Positions 1 to 10,713 of a stretch of DNA of 44,532 bases are shown here, in pieces. The translations under genes were made by a program, and so were the position numbers. Positions within the stretch are counted from its first letter, which is position 1, and the number at the start of each line of letters is the position of its first letter. The notes beneath the pieces were generated by a model that saw only the letters and a program-made list of their open reading frames with translations, was not told the DNA's origin and made no database searches. This stretch comes from Pleurotus djamor (lineage: Eukaryota > Basidiomycota > Agaricomycetes > Agaricales > Pleurotaceae): contig JAPEVF010000366.1 in assembly GCA_029747585.1 (NCBI GenBank), positions 1 to 44,532 of the forward strand. Direction: 5' to 3'.

Positions 1-164
1 GAAAAAGGATAACTAGTGGATGATACATGAATGATTCGTGCGTTGTACAACAAACAGTTAATTGCTTCACAGAACTCTTGTCTTACTAGATATGTACGTG
101 ACGTTTCATAAACTCTCGGGCCATGGCAGATAACGGACAAACACCCCAGGCAGACACGAAATAA

Positions 165-3100
165 TTATAGCTTGTCGTAGTAGGTGTCGAGAGATGGGAT
201 TTCGGGCTGTGTTGAGAAAGAGAAGGGTGAGTACACGGATTGACGAACAGGACAACGAGGAGATACTGACCTTGAGACCCTTGCGAGTACGGATACCAGT
301 GACGATAGCCTCGAGCTTGCTGCCCTTATCGAGAGGAGCTACGCATAAAATGAGCATCGACCATCGTTCACAAACAAAACAGGAATACTCACATCCAGCA
401 ACAAGTTCCCAATGATCGAAGACATTCTGGGGGAAGGCTTGTCCACTCGTGTGGGCACGGAGCTCACCGTTGAAGCCGAAGGACTCAGCGACAGGGAGGT
501 AAGCCTTAACAGTGAACATGGGTGTTCCAGGACGCTGCTCTTCGCTAAAGACCTGTCCACGGCGCTTGTTCAAGCAGGAGTAGATACCACCGATGGCGTT
601 CTCGGGACATTGGATTTCGACTGTGGAGGTTTTATCAGATCGAGTTCAGGTTTGCTCAGGAGCAAGGAGACATACCGAGGTAGATGGGTTCCTGGAGACC
701 AGGGGTGGCGAGCAGGCAGGCGGCGTAGCAGACACGACGGCAAGTGGGGATGAGTTGACCTCCACCACGATGGATAGCATCAGCGTGAAGCTATTCCCAA
801 AGGAAGTAAGCATTCCACATCCTCCATCATCAAGCAAGAAAAGCGAACTCACCGTAACATCCATAAGGTTGAAACGAACACCACGCATGTTCTCCTCAGC
901 GCAAACACCTTCCTTGGTCGCCCACTGGAAGGCAGCAACACAAGAATCCTTGATTTCGTTCAAGTATTGCACACCCTTCGTGACATCGACGAACAAGTTG
1001 GGTCCAGTGGTGTCAGGTCCGAAACACCAAATCTTACGAGCATCGGTAACATCCCAGCCGAACTCATCAGCCATGACACGGGCACGGAGCTTGAAATCGT
1101 CACGGCTGCTGACTTTGCCGTCCTCAATGGCCTTGGTGAGCTCTTCGTCGATAGGCATGGCCTTGACGTAGAGACGATTGTGCTTGTTTTGGGATTTGGA
1201 GAGAGCGACGATGGAGGACTCAGCCTTCACGGTCTCACGGTAGGGAACGACGGGGTCGGAGATTTTGAGGGGGACACCAGCGTGGTCTTCTTGGAGATCC
1301 TGAAAAAAGATGAGGACAGGTAGTGGTATCGAGACAATGCGATGATCTCACCTTCAAGCAAATTTCCAAGTGCAACTCACCAGCACCAGCGACGATGTGC
1401 TCACCAGTCTCAGCAATCCAAGCCTGGACGCAAGGATCCGACTTGGAGAGACGCTTGAGACCTTCGACCAACTTGGGGAGATCAGCAGCGTTCTTAACCT
1501 CAACAGAGACCTGCACGACAGGGGAGACGGAGAACTTCATGACCTTCATGTTGTGGGCAGTCTCACTGGTGGTGAGGGTACCGCTCTTCAACAAGAACTG
1601 ATCGATACCGACGAGACCAACGATGTTACCAGCCGGGCAATCCTCAATAGGCTCGATGTAACGACCCATCATGAGAATAGTACGTTGGATAGACTTGACG
1701 AAGAGATCGTCCTTCTTTCCTGGGAGGTAGTTGGGGCCCTGGATACGGACCTTGGGGCCGGAGCGGACGGTTCCAGAGAAGACACGACCGAAGGCATAGA
1801 AACGTCCCTTATCGGAGGTGGGCACCATCTTGGAGACGTAGAGGACGAGAGGACCGTTGGGGTCACAGTCACGGATACCGATGGCGGACTCGTCGTCCAT
1901 GGGACCTTCGTAGAGGGTCTCAACACGGTAGCGTTGGGCGGTGGCGGGAGAGGGGAGGTTAATGACTATCATCTCCAAGAGTGAGTCACCAGCGGGCAAG
2001 AACTTGCGCATGATGACCTTGAGGAGGGCCTTGCCTTCGAGATCACGCTCGTCAGCAGCGAGCTTGACGTCGAGCTTCTCAAGCATAGGAGCGATGGAAT
2101 CCTTCTTGAAGTTCATGACGGCATCGAAAATCTTGAAGATGGGGTCCAAGACGAACATGTTGAAAGCACGTTCAAGGTTCTTTCCATCGGCATCAGTGCT
2201 CTTCGATGACCACTTGCGAGTGGCAGGGTTGAAGAAGTTGTCACCCCAGAGCTTGGTCATCATCTTCTCCTTGTCGACACCGAACTTCTTGGCGTAGCGG
2301 GCGGCGAATTGACGAAGAGTGAAGCCCCATCCGTGGAGACCAGAGCCGAAAGCGACGGTACCCTTGTCGGGGTAGACCTGGACGTCACCGAGAGCGGCGT
2401 CGTGGTATGTCGATACAATGACGTTAACGGACTCGATGGTACGTTGGAAGGATTGGTAGAGCGATTCCTTGTCGACCTGGAGTTCGAGAAGGGCACGATC
2501 GACCTTGTTGATGATGACGACGGGCTTGATACGCTCAGTAAGGGCTTGACGCAAGACGGTCTCTGTCTGCACGCAAACACCCTCAACACAGTCGACGACA
2601 ACAAGGGCACCATCGGTGACACGGAGAGCGGCAGTGACTTCCGAAGAGAAATCGACGTGGCCGGGAGAATCGATGAGGTTGATCAAAAATTCATTTCCTG
2701 ACAACGGTCCGAATAGATAAGATAGTGTAATCAGCAAAGCGATCATCAACATTACTCACCCTCGGTTTTTTGCTTGATGAAGGGCAGTTCCTCTTTGTCG
2801 ACCTCGAAGTACATGGAAATGGCGGTGGATTTGATGGTGATACCACGCTCCTTTTCGTCATCTCTCGTATCTGTAAATCGCATGTCACCAGCTTTGGCCG
2901 ATGCGATGATACCAGCTTTTGAGACGAGGGAGTCGGTGAGGGTGGATTTTCCGTGATCGACTGGATGAAGCGGGAGATGATGAGCTTGTGAACTCGACAA
3001 TAGGCATGAATGAGAGTAACGTACCATGGGCGATGACACTCATGTTACGGATGTTGGTAGGGCGGTCCATGAGGGCCCGAATCTGATCTGTTCAAAGGCA

Positions 3101-3238
3101 TCGTCGTCAACGACTCTGGTTGATAATACAAGGAGGGGTTTGATGCTACTGACCGACGGTGAAGTTACTGTCATCGCGAACATCGATATGTCAGCAAGGA
3201 GCTGATCGTCGGGGCAGGCAAGATGGGACTTACACCAT
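165..3238 (-). CDS. EFT1: Translation elongation factor 2 (eEF2)
   Basis: This GTPase moves peptidyl-tRNA from the A to the P site of the cytosolic ribosome. Ten coding exons join in phase: 3238-3234, 3167-3154, 3087-3025, 2960-2760, 2697-1352, 1299-853, 790-676, 620-393, 338-271 and 206-165. They give 842 residues, the same length as yeast eEF2. The start [15 protein letters not shown] is the family N-terminus, so the ATG in the 5-nt first exon is well supported. The P-loop AHVDHGKST is completed only by splicing exons 3 and 4. Other visible motifs are the switch region [21 protein letters not shown] (G3) and [10 protein letters not shown] (G4). DAIHRGGGQ near residue 699 holds the histidine that is modified to diphthamide. 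The protein ends SLDTYYDKL. High expression is expected from the family. The gene is divergent from the acetyltransferase at 3559. Confidence 0.97.
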
Positions 3239-3558
3239 GGCTTCTGACTTGACTCGTCGACGAAGCTAATGCGTAGGTTTGGGGGAAGGCTGATTATAAA
3301 AATTTCAGCCCACACAAGGGAATATGTGGAGGCTGGAAGAGTTGGGAAACGAGTTTAAGGTTCTTGATGATTTCTGAGAGAGGGGCTGCTTATCGATTGA
3401 GTTTAGGGCAGGTCACGATATCTGGAGACTGGATCCTGAATCACATGGGAGCGATCATAGACTTCCGGAGAAATCGATTCACAGCATGAACGCTACCTTG
3501 AGTACAGGATGATTATACTGATACTTGAACGATCCCTCGGTCACATCGCAGACATACC
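3239..3558. promoter_or_regulatory. Divergent intergenic region between eEF2 and the acetyltransferase gene
   Basis: These 320 bases separate the two start codons and must carry the promoters of both genes. An AT-rich stretch near 3291-3302 reads TTTTTATAA on the minus strand, a possible weak TATA-like element for eEF2. I see no repeats or other recognisable sites. Confidence 0.4.
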
Positions 3559-4330
3559 ATGCAATTCCAACCACTCCAGAGGAACGCGAAGACGGGGGAG
3601 GTGTTCCTGCCTCTGCGCAAGCATCGCAACATCATCCTGACACCACCACGCATGACTGATGCGGAAAAGCTCCCACCCATCTTCAACGACGTACGGGTCT
3701 ACGAATGGCTGAAAAGACCGCCGTTCCCGTACACGCTCGAAGACGCAGAGTCTTGGCTGAAGATGTGCACGGAGAAGTCAGACGGATTACTGAGCAAAAT
3801 GGAGGCTGCCGAGCAGGCGGGGAAGACTGAGCCAATCATCATGTCAGGATGCCCTGTCACCAGCCTGAGGGAGGTGCACGCAGATGGCACGGACACGTTC
3901 ATCGGGGACGTCGTGTTCGAGCGATGGGTTTTCGATGTTGTTTCGGGGCTGAGTGCAGAGACACGGGCTCGGCTTGTGAAAGAAAACTTTGAACGCGCCG
4001 TGGGGGACGAGAAAATCATCTGGACTGTCGGAGGTGCGAATTTTGTTGGTATCGCCTGATAGTTACTGTAATGAATGGTTTATTGCAGACTACCTAGCTC
4101 CGACGCATCATGGCCAGGGCATCATGACAGACGCACTGGAGACGCTGCTGGAGGAGTGGGCGGTCCCGCGGATGGGGATGCGGCACATCATTGCGAGTGC
4201 GTTTATTGGGAACGTCGGGAGTGTGCGAGTGTTTGAGAAGCTCGGGTTCGGGCTGGTGGAGACGATCGAGGACTTTGTCGAGGTGAAGGGGAAGATGCGC
4301 GGCTATCATGTGCTAGAAAGGAAATTTTGA
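3559..4330 (+). CDS. GNAT-family N-acetyltransferase
   Basis: This is a probable acetyl-CoA-dependent N-acetyltransferase of the RimJ/Acetyltransf_3 type. Two exons, 3559-4033 and 4089-4330, give 238 residues. The 55-nt intron follows TVG and the second exon resumes with DYLAP. The start of the domain is visible in RNIILTPPRMTDAEKLPPIFND near residues 23-44, and VYEWLKRPPFPYTLEDAESW follows. The acetyl-CoA pyrophosphate-binding loop is APTHHGQGIM, an R/Q-x-x-G-x-G/A variant. The late motif IGNVGSVRVFEKLGF is characteristic of the fold. The substrate cannot be inferred. The residues around 75-130 are longer than in bacterial relatives. No signal peptide is seen, so the protein is probably cytosolic. 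Confidence 0.85.
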
Positions 4331-4423
4331 ATGATTACGTACTACTTTGCCACGCGCAGCGCTATTCCATACCCAACAAACTCTCCAACACCCTCCCACA
4401 TAACGCACTCGCTCACTGACACC

Positions 4424-5739
4424 ATGCCCCCCAGAGGAAATGAAGGCCTTGACTTTACTCCTATCCTCACACACTACCTCTTCCTCTTCACATCCGTCTT
4501 ATCAATAGTACGTGCCCCTCGCGCCACGCCAATCCCCACAATCCAAAGTCTCACTTCTCTCCGCAGGTAGCATGGCTGCTCACTTTCATATCCCAAGCAG
4601 TAGTCACGGCCCAGAGTAAGCACCAGAGCTTATCACTTCACAGAACGTGCAATTTACTTAGTTGCTTCCCCACAGTCGGACGGGTAGCAGTCGGTGTTAA
4701 CTGGTTCGGGATTTTCCTCCAACTTTTCGTCATCCTCGGAGTCCTCTATACCCTCGCGTCCGACTCAATAGCCATGCACCGTTTCCAAATTTCCGTATTC
4801 GGCTCTATAACGATCGTCTTTGCCATTTTCGGCGCCGACGGTGGTCTTTTCGCAGGTGCTGGTTCACAAAACGCCATGGGAGCCGGCTGGCTGCTCCTAG
4901 CCATCGTTGACATCCTATGGGTTCTCTATTTCACCTCAGAGGAAGATTCGCTCGCTCTACACGTCTTCAATTCAATGGGCACAGGTGGCCTAACTCCCCC
5001 CTCACGACGCCGACGAACACGCAACCAAGCTTCCATCCACAACATGACCGCAAATGGTGGTTATTCAACCAACTTTGCAGGCGGCGGTATTGGCTCGGAT
5101 ATGCCTTACGATACCAAAATTCCTTCTGGGATGGGCAGTACAGGTCCAGGGCTCCGCAGTCAAAATAGTTTCACACCCAGTGTAGATGGCGCTGGTGCAA
5201 AGAGCATAGGCGGTGCAACTGGCACAGGAAGCATCCGCAATGCACCTAGCAATGGGCCCCCTTCCATCGGTGATACGCCCCATTCGCCTCTCATGGCCGG
5301 TATTGGTGCAGGAAACTCCAACGCCAGCGCACCCGGATCAGGAATGGACCCGTCCAACCTGTCAACTGTAGAGACCGTTTACAAGGCTAAAGCTCTCTTC
5401 GCCTGTGCGTTCCATTCTCTTTTGGGCTTCCTTTCCTTTCCGCAGTTTGAGCTGAAATTTGTCTTCGCTTCCCTTCATCTAGACACCGCCTCACCGGATG
5501 ATCCTAACGAAATATCATTTACTAAAAATGAAATACTTGATATCTTGGATAAGACTGGGAAATGGTGGCAAGCGCGTAAGGCTGATGGTACAATAGGAAG
5601 TGAGTCTCAACTTTCCCCCCTTCGATACCCCTCAACATCCCCCCGTCCCCCATCTTGATATCATCTCATCGTATCGGCGTTTACTCATTATTCGCGTTTT
5701 TCAACAGTTGCACCATCGAACTATCTATCAATCATCTAG
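4424..5739 (+). CDS. SHO1: High-osmolarity signalling transmembrane protein SHO1
   Basis: SHO1 is a plasma-membrane sensor that feeds the HOG MAP-kinase pathway by recruiting Pbs2 through its SH3 domain. Five exons, 4424-4507, 4567-4615, 4676-5404, 5483-5599 and 5708-5739, give 336 residues. Four hydrophobic segments lie in about residues 12-125, for example FGIFLQLFVILGVLYTLA and GAGWLLLAIVDILWVLYF. A Gly/Ser/Pro-rich linker follows. The C-terminal SH3 domain runs from YKAKALFAYTASPDDPNEIS through TGKWWQARKADG to IAPSNYLSII. Four TM helices plus a terminal SH3 domain is the diagnostic SHO1 layout. The SH3 domain is assembled from three exons. The last exon adds only ten residues but contains the conserved PSNYL motif. 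Confidence 0.93.
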
Positions 5740-6435
5740 TAGAAATCCTTTTTCCCTGGTTTCTGGGCTCCGGTGTCTGCCATTCCATCTCACGAAATGT
5801 TTTTTATGATAAAAGGAATGACGCCTAACGGACGATTGATTGGAAATATAACACACATCACCCATACAACCCACGCACACGCACACATCCTCCACCCTAT
5901 CCTTTCCTTTTGATGACATGGTTCCATTCCTTGTTGCTTGTTACAATCAATGGGAACTTCCACACATCCGTAATGACCACCCTCTTCCATTTAATGTCTT
6001 GTTTAGTTAACGTTGCGCTGCCAGCGTCCAACTATACTTCCCCCAGTTCTGCCTTGTGTTAGCGTCCTTCTTATCGCACATCTGTGTTCTATTTAAGTGT
6101 CTAGCTTGTATTTATCGTATACATATATCAAGAGCTGAGGTTGAAGCTTAGCTAGCTAGGACATTAGTAGTATTACCCCCGGTTCGAGTATTTCATTGTT
6201 CAATCCACCTCAGCCAGCTCCTTGTGGGATAAGAGCGCGATTCGAGTAAGTACAACCGGGAAGTAAATAATGTATTTCTCTTGTCGATGCTACACAGGTG
6301 TTGTTAAGTATAAGTATGTTATATAACCAGCAAAAAGTGAGGACTATTGAGCTGTATGTGCGTTGATTTATATCTTGTGGAGGAAAAGATACACTGAAAG
6401 CTTTATTATATACTCAGAAGCACGCACCAAGGCAC
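5740..6435. other. Convergent intergenic region (3' ends of SHO1 and the RING protein gene)
   Basis: These 696 bases lie between two converging genes. The stretch near 5851-5890 is rich in CA/CCA repeats, and the part after about 6000 is AT-rich, as expected for untranslated 3' ends. I see no coding potential, tRNA or repeat element. Confidence 0.6.
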
Positions 6436-8562
6436 TCATCGTCGTCTACCAGCACCAGGGCCACCACCCCCGAGAACGACCAATTTGGTAGCTCCCCTCT
6501 TCTTACGGCCCCCACTACCACGCTCAAGTTCATGCCAGGCCACGTCCATATCCCACTCGTCTTGAGGTGTGGTTCGTGTTCTCGAAGCCCCCTGTCGCGA
6601 TGCCACCGGGTTAGCCGGTGAGTGTAAAGCAGATGCGAAACTACGCGCTCCCCACGCGCCGGACGCCTGCGAGGGCGGCGTAGGCACAGGAGGCGCGTCG
6701 TTAGCAACCACTGCCGCCCCACCGGTAGGTGTACTGATCGGAGGATCCGTGGTGAAAGCCAAATAATCCTCCCTCACCCAATCCCTCCTCGTATTCCCAT
6801 TCCCATTCCTCAAATCCCTCTCCCTCTCTCTTTCCCTCCCCTCCGCACGCGCCTTCGCCCTATCATCCTTCTTCCCCTTCTCCTTCCTCCTCGCCCGGCG
6901 CATCCTCAACGGTCCCTCGAAATTACTCAACCCAGCCTTCCCAACGACACTCTCCAAATCCGCTTCGACGAACACGACGTCCGCGCCTTCAGGGAGATGA
7001 GCGAGGTATTTACATCGTTTTCGGAGGTCGTCGTTGACGGTTCCTTCGGAGAGCGCTTCGACGCGGAAGGTGATGACGTCTGGGAAGGAGGCGTAGCCGT
7101 TGAAATGGGCTACGAGGATCTTGATGTCTAGTGGGTGGAGGTAGACGGGGAAACCGGATGCGGCTTGGTAGAAATAGTATGTTGACGTGGAGGGGGGAGG
7201 GGGATTGAGGTTGCGGCGCTGCTTCGGGGTCGTGCGTCCTGGATTGGGAGATGGTGGGGGTTTGGCGTCGATTGTGGGGAGAGCGAACCCTAGAGACTTC
7301 GTAGCGAGGAATTCCTGAGGGATCTCCATCTCATCGTACACGTCCTTCTCAGAGTCAATTCGCTGCTTGCGTTCTTGATCCACAAAGCGGCGTTCGATAT
7401 CTCTCTGCTCTTGACTTGCTTTATCTACTAGTGATTTCAGATGCGAGGATTCTAAGGCGGAAGCTTTCTCTATTTGATGTCTGATCTTGGCATCTGCTGC
7501 GTCTACGAAGACGACGCCTAGATCGTCGTTGAAACCAGACATGGTGCGGCGTTCAGCAGCGAGATCAGTGAGTTCCTGTGTCAAGTCGTGGATAAGATAG
7601 TCTGGGGTCGCGAGCATGAACTTGGCAAAGTCGTAGACGTCAGGGAGGAAATGGAATGGCGCTTGGTGAGGAGGAAGGAGGTCTGACGGCCAGGTATTGG
7701 ACCGAGGCAAAGCGAGAGTTGTAATCTGCGGTCGTTGCATTAAGCGCATCCGCATAAGAGAACCTTCTCGAGGGGTAGCCGAGTAGTGTTGGGTAGAGAC
7801 TGACGAGGACGAACAAGGGACATCTTCGGCCTGTTCGTCATCTTGAAAGCTGCTCGCGCCATCGAACCACTTGACACTCTTCAACTGCTTCTCATTAACT
7901 GAGTCAAAGCAAATCGGACATCTTGCCCATTTGTTATCCGACGTGTTCAGATAATGCAGGATACAAGGGAAACAGAACACCTAGTAGTCACCCATTTCAA
8001 TAAGACTTCAACGATAGAACTGATGTCATGGATACTTACGTGACCGCATTTTGTCATCCTGGGGGCAGTAGGAGGTTCTAAGCAGATAGGACAAGACGTA
8101 TGTCCCTCTTCAGACCCGCTTGAAGCAGACGCCAGCGCCGAAGACCGTGGTATGATAACTTGCAAGATATCCTGCCATTGGAAGAAACTAGGTCTCGTAA
8201 ATTCTACGACTCGATCGAGAGGACAGACAAGACTTGCATGTCTGGGTCCGCAAAGTGCACCGTATAGTCCCCCGTGGGGTTCATCACGAAGCGATACTGT
8301 GCGTTGACAAATCCTAACGAATACAGAACCGACGAGTGTTAGTATCCGTGCGGCGGGAATTGCGATAAGGCGGTCAACTTACGCTCTTTATTCCAGATCC
8401 CATTGTTCGCAGTCTTCCTGCTCCTCCGTGGTAGGTTACTCGAAGGCTGAGACTGCCTTGGGGGGCGAGAGTAAAGTTGAGGAGATGGTTGAGATTCTGG
8501 TTAGAGGGCATCTTGGACGCGCGCTTTGGTGTGGACGCTGGAGTCCTGGTAACGCTGGTCAT
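6436..8562 (-). CDS. RING-finger protein of the Mag2/RNF10 family
   Basis: This is a probable E3 ubiquitin ligase related to yeast Mag2 and animal RNF10, which ubiquitylate small-subunit ribosomal proteins of stalled ribosomes. Four exons, 8562-8383, 8313-8238, 8187-8040 and 7980-6436, give about 649 residues. N-terminal NQNLNHLLNF and the segment RFVMNPTGDYTVHFADPD are family hallmarks. A C3HC4 RING follows: CPICLEPPTAPRMTKCGHV, then FCFPCILHYL, then CPICFDS. The C-terminus is basic and low in complexity. There are two oddities. Exon 1 is out of frame after LNFTLAP because a run of six C residues (8460-8465) seems one short; with seven it reads on as PRQSQPSSNLPRRSRKTANN. The intron 8237-8188 fits best as a GC-AG intron. 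The start is chosen at 8562; an in-frame ATG at 8649 is also possible. Confidence 0.87.
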
Positions 8563-8762
8563 TGGGAGCGGTTGCTGTAGCTTGAGCGGGAGGATGTGCA
8601 GACGGACGAAGTTGCCTTCTCTGTCGGTGGGGGCGATAACGACCACCACTCAACGAGAGATGGGAGCGGAAGCTAAGCCGCCTTCTGTTGAGTCATAGCC
8701 TAAACAGGCAGTTCGGTCGCACGTGTGTTCATTCCCTTACCACCACCAACTCAACCTGCAGA

Positions 8763-10470
8763 ATGGCGAAAGGGAAGAACCTGAATCCAGCAGATGCATT
8801 TCGTGCGTGAAAGNCTATCCAAACGTTCCTAATCATATCCTCATCTACTCCCAGGCAAGGCTCAGCGCAAGAAAGAGCTCAAAAAGGCAGGTTGAGCTAG
8901 TCTCTGGCAACCTCACCGAGTATTGACATTCTGTCCGTAGTAGAATAAAACCGAGCGTTCCAAAGCTCGAGACTTTGCCCTTGTGAAGAAGGACACCAAA
9001 GGTCTGTAAGCCTCGCGCGTGTGTGTGGTGGGCTGCTTCCTCAACGCCTTCATAGATCTCGAAGAGGAAATCGAGAAGCTAGAAGCTAAAGGTGACGATG
9101 CGGACAAGGCACAGCTTTCCAAGCTCAAGACTGAGCTGGAAAAGATCATGGCGAAGAAGGAGGAGTATGTCGCAGAGCACCCAGAGCATCGTCGGTTGGT
9201 CTACAAAGGCAGGAAGCAGGAAAAGAATGACGATGCTCCGGAGGAGAAGCCACTGCCTGCAAAGAGAAATATATTCAATAAACATGGGCTCCCTCGACAT
9301 CCTGAACGGAGTGTTTACTACGACCCCGTCATGAATCCATACGGTGTCCCTCCTCCCGGAATGCCTTACGTTGAACGACGTGAGTATCTAGTTCTCAACC
9401 TCCGAAAACGTCTTCTTAACGTTTCCTCACAGCACTCCGCCCTGACGAAGTTGATAGCGATGCAGATCCTGACGGTGAGTCGCGTCCTGATAGAGGATGT
9501 GTATCTTGTCTCAATGGTGTTGCATAGACGATGACGACATCGCCATGCCCGAGGGACCTCCGCCAGGCTCATCTGAGATGCCAGTTGACAGTGACGATGA
9601 CATCGCTATGCCTGAAGGTCCTCCGCCTGGACAAGAGCTAGATGATGGTATGTGGCTTAGTTGCATAAGTGCTACGCTGCTAACTACCATTCCCACCAGA
9701 GCCTGATATACCTGAGAACCCGCCACTACCCCCAGGACCACCACCTCTTCCTGTTGGTCTTCCCCCTCCTCCTCCGTCCATGTTGCCTTTGGGATTCGCT
9801 CCATTACCCCCACCTCCCCCAGGTCCCCCGCCTATGAACCAATTCATCCCTCTAAATATGCCCTTTCCCCCTCCCCCTCCTCCCCCAGGATTTCCGCCTG
9901 TTCTCGGTATGCCNAACTTTCCTCCACCTCCCCCCTTCGGCGCCATGCCACCCCCTCCNCCTGGCTTCTTCCCTGGAANGNCATGTGTCTACTTCCGCGA
10001 TGCAAGATCCTCTTTCCTCAATACCACATCAAACCTACCAGGCNCACAAAGCCATCGCCCATCACAATCCACCTCCTCACCCCTCTCTACCAGCGAAACC
10101 AACNGCAGCAATCAGCGCTCAGGTTACTGCTGCCGCNACAGTCTCAGCAGCGCCGCAATTACGCGACTTCAAAAAGGAGGCAACCGCGTTTGTGCCTGCT
10201 GCCCTAAAACGCAAGAAACCGGGTGTCTCTACTGGTCTTGGTGGCAAAATCAATGCAGCGCCATCACTGGGCGCGGGTGATTCCGGAGAGGCTGTCTCAG
10301 TCCCAGTGCGCCCAGATCTGCTATCTACGTTGAAGGAGCAATTTGGCCCCGCTCCAGGTCCGGGTAAGGTCGGTAATCCTAGCGGTGCGAAGGGGAAGGC
10401 TCCTGCTAAGAAACCTGACGATTATGACAAGTTCATGGAAGAGATGGGCGACATAATTGGTTCCAAGTAG
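8763..10470 (+). CDS. WBP11: WW domain-binding protein 11 homologue (splicing factor)
   Basis: WBP11 is a nuclear, proline-rich protein associated with the spliceosome. Seven exons, 8763-8802, 8855-8886, 8944-9001, 9056-9379, 9433-9474, 9528-9647 and 9700-10470, give about 461 residues. The N-terminal Wbp11 domain is clear: MAKGKNLNPADAFRKAQ, then ERSKARDFALVKKDT, then a Lys/Glu coiled coil. GLPRHPERSVYYDPVMNPYG and PPPGMPY follow. An acidic repeat (DDDIAMPEGPPPG, twice) and long proline tracts, the likely WW/SH3-binding surface, fill the middle. The C-terminus has FKKEATAFVPAALKRKK and ends in DYDKFMEEMGDIIGSK. The intron 8887-8943 appears to be GC-AG. Two Ns at 9979 and 9981 shift the frame by one; removing one N restores it. 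The gene is divergent from the RING gene. Confidence 0.9.
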
Positions 10471-10713
10471 TTCACTACTGCTACACGCTGCTTCCATGTT
10501 TTTCTTTTCCTGGACCTGAACACGTATATGATCGACATTTGTTGAATTTCAGGGCAGGCGCTTACTTTGTCGATTACCGAGTCTGACGTAGCGAACATTA
10601 GCGTTCCCGGAGTTCCGTTTTTGCTCGACTGGCGACATACTTATAATAAGCACACGATGCTGAAACCCCGCTGACGCCTCTTTTCCACGTACACGCACCC
10701 TCGTACGCCAATC

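Noticed and set aside
1370..1984. A 204-codon plus-strand open frame opposite eEF2
   Set aside because: It is the antisense shadow of the large eEF2 exon, kept open by strong codon bias; it shows no family features of its own.
5851..5890. A CA-rich stretch resembling a microsatellite
   Set aside because: The repeat units are too irregular and short to call it a repeat feature.
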